A program made the position numbers and the translations under genes. 38,266 bases of DNA from an uncultured Desulfobacterales bacterium (GTDB lineage: Bacteria > Desulfobacterota > Desulfobacteria > Desulfobacterales > JAFDCJ01): positions 1-38,266 of the forward strand of contig CALZJV010000143.1 of assembly GCA_945787595.1 (NCBI GenBank). Direction: 5' to 3'. Within the stretch, counting starts at the first letter, position 1. Every line of letters begins with the position of its first letter. The notes beneath the pieces are model-generated. The model saw only the letters and a list, made by a program, of their open reading frames with translations, was not told where the DNA came from and did not search any database. This document shows, piece after piece, positions 8,323 through 16,399 of the stretch.

Positions 8323-8654
8323 TTCACCGCAGAGTCGCAAAGAGCGCAGAGCCCTTATATTTTTCATTTGCCGGTGACTTGCCGTCGCTCAGGCTATGGC
8401 AGGACAGGTTACCGGCAAATGAAAATCTGCAAGCACTCCGTGCTGTATCTACTTGAAACTTGCAATTAGAGGACCGTTAAAAGATGCAATGAATGCGATT
8501 TTGCCCGAAGGGCTGTATTTTTTTCACTTTCTGGAGGCCAACCTTTAAATCATAATAATCGAATGGTTATCCAGCCTCAGTGGGGACTCTCAGCAGAAAG
8601 TGAAAAGCCAAATCAACTCCGCGTCCTCGGCGACTCGAGCGCAGCGGGCGGTGA
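8323..8654. repeat. Structured repeat element, copy 1
   Basis: The element starts with TTCACCGCAGAGTCGCAAAG and ends with CGACTCGAGCGCAGCGGGCG followed by GTGAA, so the ends are imperfect inverted repeats (TTCACCGC outermost, GAGTCGC inside). It contains a perfect 15-bp stem (8361-8375 with 8411-8425, TTTTCATTTGCCGGT), a small GCCC-GAA-GGGC hairpin (8503-8513), and a perfect 13-bp stem (8521-8533 with 8594-8606, TTTTCACTTTCTG). A second copy at 34443-34770 has the same ends, stems and order with compensatory base changes. No protein is encoded. It may be a non-autonomous mobile element or a structured RNA. Confidence 0.75.
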
Positions 8655-9088
8655 AAGTATATAAATCATAAGCAACCTTAGTTATTTCAGCTTTCGAATA
8701 TAAGTCAAATGTGTCTAAATAAAAATGAACTTATTAGTAAGCTGCATCCCGTAGACTGGGACTGCCATGAAAAACGAGGCAATAAAAACCATTCCGCACC
8801 TGTTGCCCGGGGATGCAAGCTGATATTCCATTTTAAAGATTGCAATTCAGGGATAAGACTTTATAGTATTAAAAAAATTGTGCCGGTAACGGTATGGAAT
8901 GAATCCGGCATGGTTTACGCCATGGTGATTTAGCCCAAACCCTATCGTTGCAAAAATCGGAGTGCTTCAGTACCAAGATGGATCTGCGGAAAATGAGGTG
9001 CTCAATAGGCTATTGGTTATAAAGACGGTCCATTCGCTAATCTTTGCCATGTTGTTTATGCAACATTGGGGTAAACTCTTACACGTAT

Positions 9089-10468
9089 ATGGCAAGACCC
9101 AATCATAGAAGTAAAAACAGCTTTAGCTCCCGTGCGGTTATGGCCGGTATCGTTGGATTGGGAAGCCTGTCTGCGGTGATCTATTTAATCAATTTCAAAA
9201 TTTCTGATCTCCTCCCGGTATTTTCAGGGCTAGCGGCCATTGAGCTTTATGTCATCATGTTCCTGGCTTTGAGCGTCCTTTATTTGACCGGTGTATATCT
9301 CGTTATAATTTTGATGCCCAAGGAAGAAAAACCTTGGGTGTTGACCGCTATCATTATATTTTTAGCGATTATTTTCAGGTTTTGCCTGATCCCGCCGGAT
9401 CCGGCAGTGCTCTCTAAAGACATGTATCGCTATATCTGGGATGGACGCGTGCAACAAAACGGGTTTAATCCTTTCCGCTACCCACCGCAAGCCGATGAAC
9501 TGGCAAACCTGCGGGATGATCAGATTTTCCCGAACATCAACCGCAAAGACTATCGAACCGTCTATCCGGCCGGCGCCCAGGTCTTCTTCCGTATTTTTCA
9601 TATTCTAGTGGGCGACAGCGTTACTGCCTACAAGGGTATCATGGTGTTTTTTGATATAGCGACCTTGCTGGTGCTGACCGCCTTGCTTCGAGTTTACGGA
9701 TTTAAAGCCTCTAGGATCATTGTCTATGCCTGGAACCCCCTGGTCATATTTGAAATTGCCTATAGCGGCCATCTCGAAGGGCTAACGGTTTTTTTGTTGG
9801 CCACAGCGCTGTATTTATTCTCTATCCATAAAAAATTACCGGGTATTATAATGTTGGCCCTTTCGGCAGCGGTTAAACTGTATCCGGCTGTATTGCTTGC
9901 GGCCTTCTTAAACCGCGGATACCGAATTAAAGGCATCATTACGTTTTTGGCAACGATTTTGTTGCTCTATCTACCTTTTTTGAGTGCCGGCGCTAAAATA
10001 TCGGGATTTTTACCTGTGTATCTAAAAAATCCTTATGAAAGCTTCAATTTAGGCTTAAAGTATCTTTTGATGCGGCTGATCCCGGGACTGAATTACTACC
10101 TGCTGTCTTTAATGTTTATCTTGGCTCTGGCGATCGCCGGGCTGGTTGTTTTATTAAAAGACAAAAAGGACATTGACGTCATACGGTATGCATATATCCT
10201 GGTGGGGTTTTTGATGATCTTGATGCCGGCTTCGCTTCACCCCTGGTATGTTATTTTGATAATACCATTTCTGGTAATGTATCCCAACCCTGCCTGGCTG
10301 ATCTTCACATGCACCGTGACCCTGTCCTATTTAAAATATACTTCACCACAGGGAATAATGTCCACATGGATTCTGCTGATCGAATACTTGCCCCTGTTTG
10401 CGCTTCTGGTAGCAGGATGGTTATTAAGGTTTAGGTTGAGAGGTTCAGGGTTCAACGTTCCGCGTTGA
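9089..10468 (+). CDS. GT87-like integral membrane glycosyltransferase
   Basis: This protein of about 459 residues has roughly 11-12 hydrophobic membrane segments and belongs by pattern to the polyprenyl-phosphate-sugar dependent membrane glycosyltransferases (GT-C fold, GT87/DUF2029-like). The first extracytoplasmic loop holds the acidic motif KDMYRYIWDGRVQQNGFNPF, in the position of the catalytic Asp region of this class. A conserved-type loop AVKLYPAVLLAAF follows. It probably transfers a sugar (often mannose) from a lipid carrier to an envelope glycan or lipid. The ATG at 9089 is preferred; a TTG at 9044 would add 15 residues rich in Cys with no better ribosome binding site. The GT2 gene downstream could supply the lipid-linked sugar. 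Confidence 0.8.
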   Translation: MARPNHRSKNSFSSRAVMAGIVGLGSLSAVIYLINFKISDLLPVFSGLAAIELYVIMFLALSVLYLTGVYLVIILMPKEEKPWVLTAIIIFLAIIFRFCLIPPDPAVLSKDMYRYIWDGRVQQNGFNPFRYPPQADELANLRDDQIFPNINRKDYRTVYPAGAQVFFRIFHILVGDSVTAYKGIMVFFDIATLLVLTALLRVYGFKASRIIVYAWNPLVIFEIAYSGHLEGLTVFLLATALYLFSIHKKLPGIIMLALSAAVKLYPAVLLAAFLNRGYRIKGIITFLATILLLYLPFLSAGAKISGFLPVYLKNPYESFNLGLKYLLMRLIPGLNYYLLSLMFILALAIAGLVVLLKDKKDIDVIRYAYILVGFLMILMPASLHPWYVILIIPFLVMYPNPAWLIFTCTVTLSYLKYTSPQGIMSTWILLIEYLPLFALLVAGWLLRFRLRGSGFNVPR

Positions 10469-10568
10469 AAAACCCAGTCAGCTCGTATTACAGAATACGT
10501 AATCCATTGCTGAAAAATGGCGACAATTTCTTTTAGATAAAGCGATCGTACGAAAATTGGGCACTCGG

Positions 10569-10805
10569 GATACTCGTTGCTGGATGCTCGATACTGGATT
10601 AACGAGGTGTTCTGTCGATTTTATAAATGGAAGAAGAGCGAGCCGACGCCATTATAATAGGCAATGGCCATGATGGCCTAAATTGGCTCCTCTTTCCAGC
10701 AGCCAGTATCCAGTATCGAGCATCCAGTATCGAGCATCCAGTATCGAGCATCGAGCATCCAGTATCGAGCATCGAGTATCCAGTATCAAGCATCCAGCAT
10801 CTGGG
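10569..10805. repeat. Large palindromic element with 7-bp tandem repeats
   Basis: The right arm (about 10698-10800) is 14 tandem 7-mers that alternate mainly between CAGTATC and GAGCATC. The left arm (10578-10598) contains CTGGATGCTCGATACTGGA, the exact complement of part of the right arm. Inside, GGAAGAAGAGCGAGCC near 10628 partly pairs with GGCTCCTCTTTCC near 10685, and GGCCATGATGGCC forms an inner hairpin, so the whole element can fold into one long nested stem. Open frames on both strands (reading SIEHPVSSIEHPVSS or LDTGCSMLDTGCS) are translations of the repeat, not genes. It lies between two glycosyltransferase genes, ending about 70 bases before the second. Confidence 0.75.
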
Positions 10806-10874
10806 TCGATGACGGATGTAGTGCTTTTGTCCAAATAATAGGGTCCAATTGTAAACGAAATAACGAGGTCTGCA

Positions 10875-11558
10875 GTGAAACTATCTGTCGTCATTCCTGC
10901 CTTCAATGAGGAGCAGGCCATTGGTGAAGTGATCGGGGCCGTCCCCAAGGATCGAGTCCACGATATCGTTGTTGTCGATAACGGCTCCACCGATGAAACA
11001 GCCAAAAAGGCGGCTTTAGCCGGGGCCAGAGTTGTTTTTGAGCCTCGGCCCGGATATGGCTCTGCCTGTCTGGCAGGCGCAAAGGCCACTGCCGACGCCG
11101 ATGTGCTTGTTTTTTTGGACGGCGATCGCAGCGATGATCCGCGTCAGCTGGATATTGTCGCCGGCCCTGTATTAGACAACCGGGCGGATCTGGTGATCGG
11201 CAGCCGCATTGAAGGGGTCCTGGAAAAAGGCGCCATGCCGCTCCATGGTCGTCTGGGAAACCGCCTTATCGTGTCAATCCTGCGGCTGCTTTATGGCGCA
11301 AATATAACCGATATCGGATCGTTTCGGGCCATCAAATCTCAAACCTTATTCGATCTGAGAATGGAACAGATGACCTATGGATGGCCGGTGGAGATGGTGG
11401 TCAAAGCTGCCCGCAAGGGCTTGCGGATTCAAAGCGTGCCGATTAATTACCACAGGCGTATTGGTAAATCCAAAGTGACGGGAACCATTCGCGGCACAAT
11501 CCTGGCCACATACTACATGTTTTTGGTGCCGTTGAAATATCTTTTTTTCAAAGTTTAA
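10875..11558 (+). CDS. Family 2 glycosyltransferase (polyprenyl-phosphate sugar synthase-like)
   Basis: This 227-residue protein is a GT-A fold family 2 glycosyltransferase. It shows VVIPAFNEE at the N-terminus, the nucleotide-binding D35-N-G-S-T-D40 motif and the metal-binding D82-G-D84 motif. The overall length and the later KVTGTIRGTILATYYM segment resemble dolichol/polyprenyl-phosphate mannose synthases that lack membrane anchors. The likely reaction is transfer of a sugar from a nucleotide donor to polyprenyl phosphate at the inner membrane face, providing a donor for the GT87-like protein encoded upstream. The start is a GTG preceded by AACGAGG. The C-terminus is hydrophobic (MFLVPLKYLFF) and could touch the membrane. 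Confidence 0.88.
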   Translation: MKLSVVIPAFNEEQAIGEVIGAVPKDRVHDIVVVDNGSTDETAKKAALAGARVVFEPRPGYGSACLAGAKATADADVLVFLDGDRSDDPRQLDIVAGPVLDNRADLVIGSRIEGVLEKGAMPLHGRLGNRLIVSILRLLYGANITDIGSFRAIKSQTLFDLRMEQMTYGWPVEMVVKAARKGLRIQSVPINYHRRIGKSKVTGTIRGTILATYYMFLVPLKYLFFKV

Positions 11559-11623
11559 GCGATTTAATTTGAAGGCTAAAGGCTTACTATAATATCGGAC
11601 TAAAAATTTAGCTGGAAAGGTTT

Positions 11624-12847
11624 ATGAAAATGAATATGGTTAATGCGCCAAATAGATGGACAATGAAAGAGCGTGTTCTGGCCGTGCTAGATCGCAAGTT
11701 GCCAGATCGTCTTCCTTTTATCGACCGAATCGAGATCTGGTACAAGGGCATGCAGGCCAAGGGGATTATACCGCCAGAGTATGCGGGTATGTCACTTGAC
11801 GAAGTGCACAAAACTGTTGGGATTGGCCGAGAAAAATTTTCGATTCCCTATGCGCTAAAGCTACGCGGTGTGGACATGCGTATCTTCTTTGAAGAGGACT
11901 TGATTTATCGAGAGACTGATCCGGATGTCCGCTATTTCCCGGCCCAGTACTCGCCCGACGTAATCCCACGCAACAAACCGGGAAACAGCCTGGTTGAATA
12001 CAAAACCCCTGTCGGCAGTGTGAGTGTGAGCTATGTATTTGCCGAGAGCATGATTTCGCTGAGTGGCATGGAGCCTTACCTCACAACGCATCTAATCAAA
12101 GAACCTGGCGATTTCCAGACCATTGAACACATTTTGGAGCGGGCGGAATTTGTACCCTTGTATGAGGAGTTCAAAGTTGAGGAAAGAGAACTAGGCTCAC
12201 ATGGATTTGTGGTCCCCTGCATTCATCGAATCCCTTTTCAGCAGGCCCTTCTGGAGTACTTAGGTGAAATGAGCTTGTTTCAAGCGTTGTACGACAGTCG
12301 GGATAAACTTGACAGGCTGATCCACCTGCTTGATCAGCAGATGGTGGACATCCTCACTAGGCTAGCCGAAACGGAATTACCCTTTGTAGAATTTGGTGAC
12401 AACCTGGATGGTATGATGACAAACCCGGATCTGTTCAAGCATTACTGTCTGCCGCAATACCAAAAGTATACACAAATACTTCACGCCCAAGGCAAAAAAG
12501 TAGGCAGTCATACTGACGGGAATATGAAACCCCTCGTGGAACTGATGCCCGAGTCCGGGCTTGATGTGTGTGAATCCTTTACCCCACAACCGCTGACTGA
12601 GTTGCTATTCGAAGAGGCCTGGGAAAAGTGGCGCAACGGTCCGCTGATCTGGGGTGGAATTCCCTCCAGCCTGCTGGAAGAGCGCACAGAACGGCATGTA
12701 TTTGAGGATTTTGTCGAAAACCTCCTGAACGTTGTCGGGAGCAACCCGATCATAATCGGTGTTGGAGACATGGTTCTAGACAATAACCGGATCGACCGGG
12801 TAAAATATATTGCAGAGAGGGTTGAGGCTCATGAAATTAATCAATAA
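11624..12847 (+). CDS. Uroporphyrinogen decarboxylase (URO-D) family protein
   Basis: This 407-residue protein belongs to the URO-D superfamily, which includes HemE and the corrinoid-dependent methyltransferases such as MtaA and CmuA. The C-terminal half contains GKKVGSHTDGNMKPL with His296 and GLDVCESFTPQP with Cys316, spaced like the zinc ligands of the methyltransferase branch, and ends in IIIGVGDMVLDNN. It lacks the Arg-rich N-terminal tetrapyrrole-binding motif of true HemE, and is longer. A methyl transfer or demethylation role is therefore more likely than haem synthesis, but no corrinoid protein gene is adjacent. The start is supported by GGAAAGG. It is convergent with the PAS-STAS gene, with only 13 bases between the stop codons. 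Confidence 0.85.
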   Translation: MKMNMVNAPNRWTMKERVLAVLDRKLPDRLPFIDRIEIWYKGMQAKGIIPPEYAGMSLDEVHKTVGIGREKFSIPYALKLRGVDMRIFFEEDLIYRETDPDVRYFPAQYSPDVIPRNKPGNSLVEYKTPVGSVSVSYVFAESMISLSGMEPYLTTHLIKEPGDFQTIEHILERAEFVPLYEEFKVEERELGSHGFVVPCIHRIPFQQALLEYLGEMSLFQALYDSRDKLDRLIHLLDQQMVDILTRLAETELPFVEFGDNLDGMMTNPDLFKHYCLPQYQKYTQILHAQGKKVGSHTDGNMKPLVELMPESGLDVCESFTPQPLTELLFEEAWEKWRNGPLIWGGIPSSLLEERTERHVFEDFVENLLNVVGSNPIIIGVGDMVLDNNRIDRVKYIAERVEAHEINQ

Positions 12848-12860
12848 TCTTGCGGTAGCG

Positions 12861-14375
12861 TCAGGCGCCAGTGGTCCGACCACTTGAGTCGGCCCTGGTA
12901 ACGGCCTCCCGGAGGGCGGACTCGATCGTCGACGTTGTTTGGATCGAACCGAGATCGATACCGAGCTCGGTGATGGTCTGCGCGATTGCCGGAGAGATGC
13001 CCGAGATTATGGTCTTGCAGCCCATCAGGACGGCCGCCTTCGCGATCTTGATTAGATGGTTCGCGACTGCGGTATCGACCATGGCGACGCCTCCGATGTC
13101 GAGCATATGATCGACGATGCTTGATAATGCCTTGTTCATGATGTCGTGGGAGCGCCTCGAATCCACGATACCTACGATGGGCGCAAACAGAACGCCGTCC
13201 CAGATCTTTGTCACTGGCGTGGACATCTCCAGCAGAGCGAGACTCCTGGCCTCAACCACCTGGGTGATGTCCGACGCGAATTTCACGATCTTGAAGGGCC
13301 TGCCGTCCATATCGAAGATCGGATTGTAGGACGCCTGCAGCCAAACCTCGGTCCCATCCTTGTGGATTCGCTTGAACTCGTCGGCGTCGTACTCGCCCCG
13401 GCCGAGCTTATGCCAGAACTCGGCATACTCCGGCGACTCCGCGTAGCCGGGATCGCAGAATATCCGGTGGTGCTTCCCGACGATCTCGTCGAGGTCATAG
13501 CCGAAGATGCGGAGAAAATTCTCGTTCGCGCTGATCACCGTGCCGTCGAGCTTGAACTCGATCACGGCCTGCGACCGGTTGATGGCTTGGACCTTCCCTT
13601 CGAACTCAGCGGTCTGCAGCTTGACCGCGGTGACGTCCATCGCGAACTTCACGACCTTGACCGGCTGGCCGTTCATGTCGAAGATCGGGTTGTAGGACGC
13701 CTGGAGCCAGATCTCCCTACCCCCCTTCGCCAGCCGCTTGAACTCCGCGGCGTGGTACTCGCCCCGGCCGAGCTTATGCCAAAACTCGGCGTATTGCGGT
13801 GATTTCGCGTAGCCGGGATTGCAGAATATCCGGTGGTGCTTCCCGACGATCTCGTCGAGGTCGTATCCGAAAATCCGGAGGAAGTTCTCGTTGGCGCTGA
13901 TCACCGTCCCGTCGAGCTCCAACTCGATCACGGCTTGCGCCCGGTTGATGGCTTCGACCTTTCCTTCGTACTCAGCCGTCTGCAGCTTGGATGCGGTCAC
14001 GTTCGTCGCGAACTTCACGACCTTGACCGGCTTGCCGTCCTTGTCGAAGACCGGGTTGTAGGAGGCTCGCAGCCAAATCTCCTCGCCCCCCTTTGCCAGC
14101 CGCTTGAACTCCGCAGCATCGTACTCACCTCGGCCGAGCTTGCGCCAAAATGCGCCGTACTCCGGCGACTCCGCGTATCTGGGGTCACAGAAGATCCGGT
14201 GGTGCTTCCCGACGATCTCGTCGAGGTCGTATCCGAACATCCGGAGGAAGTTCTCGTTGGCGCTGATCACCGTCCCGTCGAGCTCGAACTCGATAATCGC
14301 CTGCACCCTGTTGAGTGCCTGATAGACAGCCGACAGGTCTGATAGAGCCATCGTCGTCGTCTTCGCTTCGCTCAT
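12861..14375 (-). CDS. RsbR-like stressosome protein with three tandem PAS domains and STAS
   Basis: This 504-residue protein consists of three almost identical PAS-PAC units of 122 residues (about 22-143, 144-265, 266-380), each beginning NRxQAxIExxLDGTVISANE and ending near VVKFA. A C-terminal STAS domain follows (about 384-495). The STAS domain matches RsbR paralogs. Ser406 in GIVDS lies where B. subtilis RsbR has Thr171, and Thr435 in MVDT where it has Thr205; both are RsbT phosphorylation sites. Compared with the neighbouring RsbR it lacks about three residues before MLDIGGV. The PAS units share most of their DNA sequence, pointing to recent duplication, and the gene is more GC-rich than its neighbours. 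AAAGGAG precedes the ATG. It is probably an alternative sensor subunit of the stressosome encoded nearby. Confidence 0.88.
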   Translation of the reverse strand: MSEAKTTTMALSDLSAVYQALNRVQAIIEFELDGTVISANENFLRMFGYDLDEIVGKHHRIFCDPRYAESPEYGAFWRKLGRGEYDAAEFKRLAKGGEEIWLRASYNPVFDKDGKPVKVVKFATNVTASKLQTAEYEGKVEAINRAQAVIELELDGTVISANENFLRIFGYDLDEIVGKHHRIFCNPGYAKSPQYAEFWHKLGRGEYHAAEFKRLAKGGREIWLQASYNPIFDMNGQPVKVVKFAMDVTAVKLQTAEFEGKVQAINRSQAVIEFKLDGTVISANENFLRIFGYDLDEIVGKHHRIFCDPGYAESPEYAEFWHKLGRGEYDADEFKRIHKDGTEVWLQASYNPIFDMDGRPFKIVKFASDITQVVEARSLALLEMSTPVTKIWDGVLFAPIVGIVDSRRSHDIMNKALSSIVDHMLDIGGVAMVDTAVANHLIKIAKAAVLMGCKTIISGISPAIAQTITELGIDLGSIQTTSTIESALREAVTRADSSGRTTGA

Positions 14376-14648
14376 ACTCGTTGCTCCTTTTCACCGTAGG
14401 TTTGCGGGGAGAAAAACCCGCTCATTTTCCAAGAATCCGCCGACAAACAGCCACTGCGGGCTCGTCTTCACGCCGCCCCCCGACTATCTCCCGAGCCATA
14501 GTTTGCCCTCTGTCCACCTTCGTTCTGGCACATGACCTTTCGCTGTTCGTCGAGCAAGGCCGCCACCTGAGTCTTGGATTGCAGATCATATCGCCATATA
14601 GTCTGATCGCCCGCGCAGGAAATGTTGAGCGTGTGGGCGATGTGTCGT
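14376..14648. other. Leader and gene debris upstream of the PAS-STAS gene
   Basis: A small hairpin (GCGGG-GAGAAAAA-CCCGC, about 14404-14421) lies just upstream of the PAS-STAS ribosome binding site. A minus-strand frame (14468-14671) reads TIWRYDLQSKTQVAALLDEQ and looks protein-like, but it is short, has no ribosome binding site and begins at the edge of the transposase relic. It may be the remainder of a gene broken by that insertion. I cannot name its family. Confidence 0.3.
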
Positions 14649-14922
14649 GCTGCCCCCAGATTTTGTACCACTGGTTAAGTTAGAATCTGGGGCATATTTT
14701 TTCTAACCTATGTAAACCAAAAGGGTTCAAAGGTCAAAGGTTGAATAGCCTCGGGTGCCGGTGGCCGATAGTCAAGACTGTTGTGCGGTCTGACGGCATT
14801 GTACTCTTTTCGTCAATTCTCGATGACAACCTTTGCCTCTTTAATGTTATAAAATATTTCTCCATTGAGCCACTCATCCCTGGGTTTTCATTAAAACTCT
14901 CATTATAACCGTTTTCCCAGGG
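14649..14922 (-). mobile_element. IS3-family transposase relic (C-terminal piece)
   Basis: Minus-strand translation shows PWENGYNESFN, then a frameshift, then GEIFYNIKEAKVVIEN, an internal TGA where the family has Trp, and RKEYNAVRPHNSLDYRPPAP followed by EAIQPL and a TAG stop at 14706-14708. This is the unmistakable end of the DDE integrase core of IS3-family (OrfB) transposases, including the last catalytic Glu region. Everything upstream of PWENG is missing. A 9-bp inverted repeat (CCCCAGATT/AATCTGGGG, 14652-14690) just beyond the stop is probably the end of the insertion sequence. The copy is dead. It lies between the PAS-STAS gene and the rsbR operon. Confidence 0.85.
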
Positions 14923-15003
14923 ACATTGACATCACCTTAAATTTTGTGATACCCCTTATAAATATTAAATTTTCAGCATGTTACGATAGCGGGTGATCTC
15001 AAC

Positions 15004-15021
15004 TTTTGGCGCACGCCAAAA
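15004..15021. promoter_or_regulatory. Short perfect hairpin upstream of rsbR
   Basis: TTTTGGCG and CGCCAAAA are separated by two bases, giving a perfect palindrome about 70 bases before the rsbR start codon. It could be a protein-binding operator or a leader hairpin; there is no T-tract to make it a good terminator. Function is inference only. Confidence 0.3.
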
Positions 15022-15092
15022 AGGATTCTGGTTGGTATCACAATTTTTCTGAATGTAGAGAGAAATCAAATATGGATTGAGGTGTAACAACA

Positions 15093-16010
15093 ATGAACGC
15101 TAAATTAACGGCAATATCGGATAAAAAGAGCGTTTCCAGGTTGACGACACTGCTGGAACTCTATTCAATCAGCGCCGACGACACTCAGAAAATTCATTCA
15201 TTCGGCGACATTATCGTTCCGAAATTGGACGAATTTGTGAGCCTGTTTTACGACTGGTTAAGAAAACAACCTGAGTTTGAAGAGTTTTTCCCTGATCAGG
15301 AAACCCTTACTTACGTGCAGAAAATGTCTCGCGGTTATTGGGAGGAATTTTTTCGACCTGAGCTCAATGATGATTATCTTGAGAAACGATATAAAATCGG
15401 AGAAACGCATGCCCGCATTGGGCTGCCACTGACGATTTATTTTGCATCCATGCATAGGTCCCTGAAGCTGTTTACCGAGGATTTGTATGACGACAGTCTG
15501 TCCCTGGAGGATTACGTGGCGGCAATGCGAGCGGTCTCTAAGCTGATACATCTGGATACCAGCCTGGTGGTGGAAACATACTCTCGCATTACCAATGAAG
15601 CCATGGCGGCGCAAAGCCGGTCGCTGATGGAAATGTCCACCCCGGTGACGCAGATATGGCAAGGCGTGCTCTTTTTACCGATTGTAGGCATCGTCGATTC
15701 CAAACGCGCGCAGGAGATTATGAATGCAACATTGACAAAGATTTCGCAGACCCAGTCCCGGGCCTTTATCATGGACATCAGCGGGGTGGCCGTTGTCGAT
15801 ACCGCCGTGGCCAACTACCTGATAAAGGTGACCAAAGCAACCCGGTTGATGGGGTGTGAATGCACTATCTCCGGCCTTTCGCCTGCCATCGCCCAGACCA
15901 TGGTCGAGTTGGGCATCGACGTCGGCAGGGTGAAGACCACGGCGACCATGCAGGATGCCTTGGTGGACGCTTTCCAACGGCTGGGCCTGAATTTCGGAGG
16001 GGATCGCTGA
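15093..16010 (+). CDS. rsbR: RsbR stressosome sensor, globin-STAS
   Basis: This 305-residue protein has an N-terminal globin-like sensor domain (about 10-165) and a C-terminal STAS domain (about 176-295). In the sensor, His106 in IGETHARIGL is in the position of the proximal haem ligand of globin-coupled sensors, so it may sense oxygen or NO. The STAS domain has MSTPVTQIWQGVLFLPIVG, Ser203 (GIVDS) and Thr237 (VVDT), equivalent to the two RsbT target positions of B. subtilis RsbR (Thr171 and Thr205). In known stressosomes RsbR and RsbS form a large complex that holds the kinase RsbT until a signal arrives. It is the first gene of the operon; rsbS starts four bases after its stop. Confidence 0.92.
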   Translation: MNAKLTAISDKKSVSRLTTLLELYSISADDTQKIHSFGDIIVPKLDEFVSLFYDWLRKQPEFEEFFPDQETLTYVQKMSRGYWEEFFRPELNDDYLEKRYKIGETHARIGLPLTIYFASMHRSLKLFTEDLYDDSLSLEDYVAAMRAVSKLIHLDTSLVVETYSRITNEAMAAQSRSLMEMSTPVTQIWQGVLFLPIVGIVDSKRAQEIMNATLTKISQTQSRAFIMDISGVAVVDTAVANYLIKVTKATRLMGCECTISGLSPAIAQTMVELGIDVGRVKTTATMQDALVDAFQRLGLNFGGDR

Positions 16011-16014
16011 AGAT

Positions 16015-16386
16015 ATGACAGCTTCCAGTGTTCAGCGCATTCCATTGCAGGTTGTTCGCGGCTGTGTAGTGGCTTCGATCCAAATCGACCTCACTCCTGA
16101 AGTGCTACGGCAGCTTCGAAACGATCTGTTGGCGTGCGTGCAAAAATCCAGAGCAACCGGTGTAATCCTGGACGTGTCCGGAATTGATATCCTGGACATG
16201 GACGATTTCAATGGGTTGCGCAGTACGATGGAGATGGCGGAAGTTATGGGAGCACGGCCGATCCTATCCGGCCTCAAGCCGGGTGTGGTATCAGCGCTGA
16301 TCGATTTAGGCGCTGATCCGGAGGGTGTCAATGCCGTGTTGAATCTTGATGATGCCTTTCAACTGCTGGATGGATTCAATATTTAA
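16015..16386 (+). CDS. rsbS: RsbS-like stressosome scaffold (STAS)
   Basis: This 123-residue single STAS-domain protein matches RsbS in size, order and sequence (IPLQVVRGCVVASIQIDLT at 9-27, then GARPILSGLKPGVVSALIDLG at 79-99). In B. subtilis RsbS, Ser59 in MIDSF is phosphorylated by RsbT to release the kinase. Here the matching stretch is ILDMDDF (59-65) with Met62 at the serine position and acidic residues after it. Either phosphorylation occurs elsewhere or the switch works only through RsbR. The gene starts four bases after rsbR and is followed by a 359-base gap before rsbT that contains a hairpin array. Confidence 0.88.
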   Translation: MTASSVQRIPLQVVRGCVVASIQIDLTPEVLRQLRNDLLACVQKSRATGVILDVSGIDILDMDDFNGLRSTMEMAEVMGARPILSGLKPGVVSALIDLGADPEGVNAVLNLDDAFQLLDGFNI

Positions 16387-16399
16387 TTTCTTTTTTGGA

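Noticed and set aside
8709..8933. 74-codon plus-strand open frame upstream of the GT87-like gene
   Set aside because: No ribosome binding site and no recognisable family; it may be chance, although its composition is not impossible for a protein.
9044..9088. TTG start adding 15 Cys-rich residues to the GT87-like protein
   Set aside because: No ribosome binding site precedes it, and the ATG at 9089 gives a normal positively charged N-terminus.
10698..10800. Possible CRISPR array
   Set aside because: The repeats are 7 bp in direct contact with no spacers, and no cas genes are nearby.
10599..11089. Open frames reading LDTGCSMLDTGCS or SIEHPVSSIEHPVSS
   Set aside because: Both strands of the 7-bp array stay open because the unit lacks stops in several frames; they are not genes.
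13146..13802. Plus-strand open frame of 218 codons and several shorter ones within the PAS-STAS gene
   Set aside because: They repeat every 366 bases because they are antisense to the three PAS units; GC-rich sequence keeps them open.
15004..15021. Intrinsic terminator upstream of rsbR
   Set aside because: The hairpin is perfect but has no T-run on either strand after the stem and no gene ending into it; kept only as a possible regulatory palindrome.
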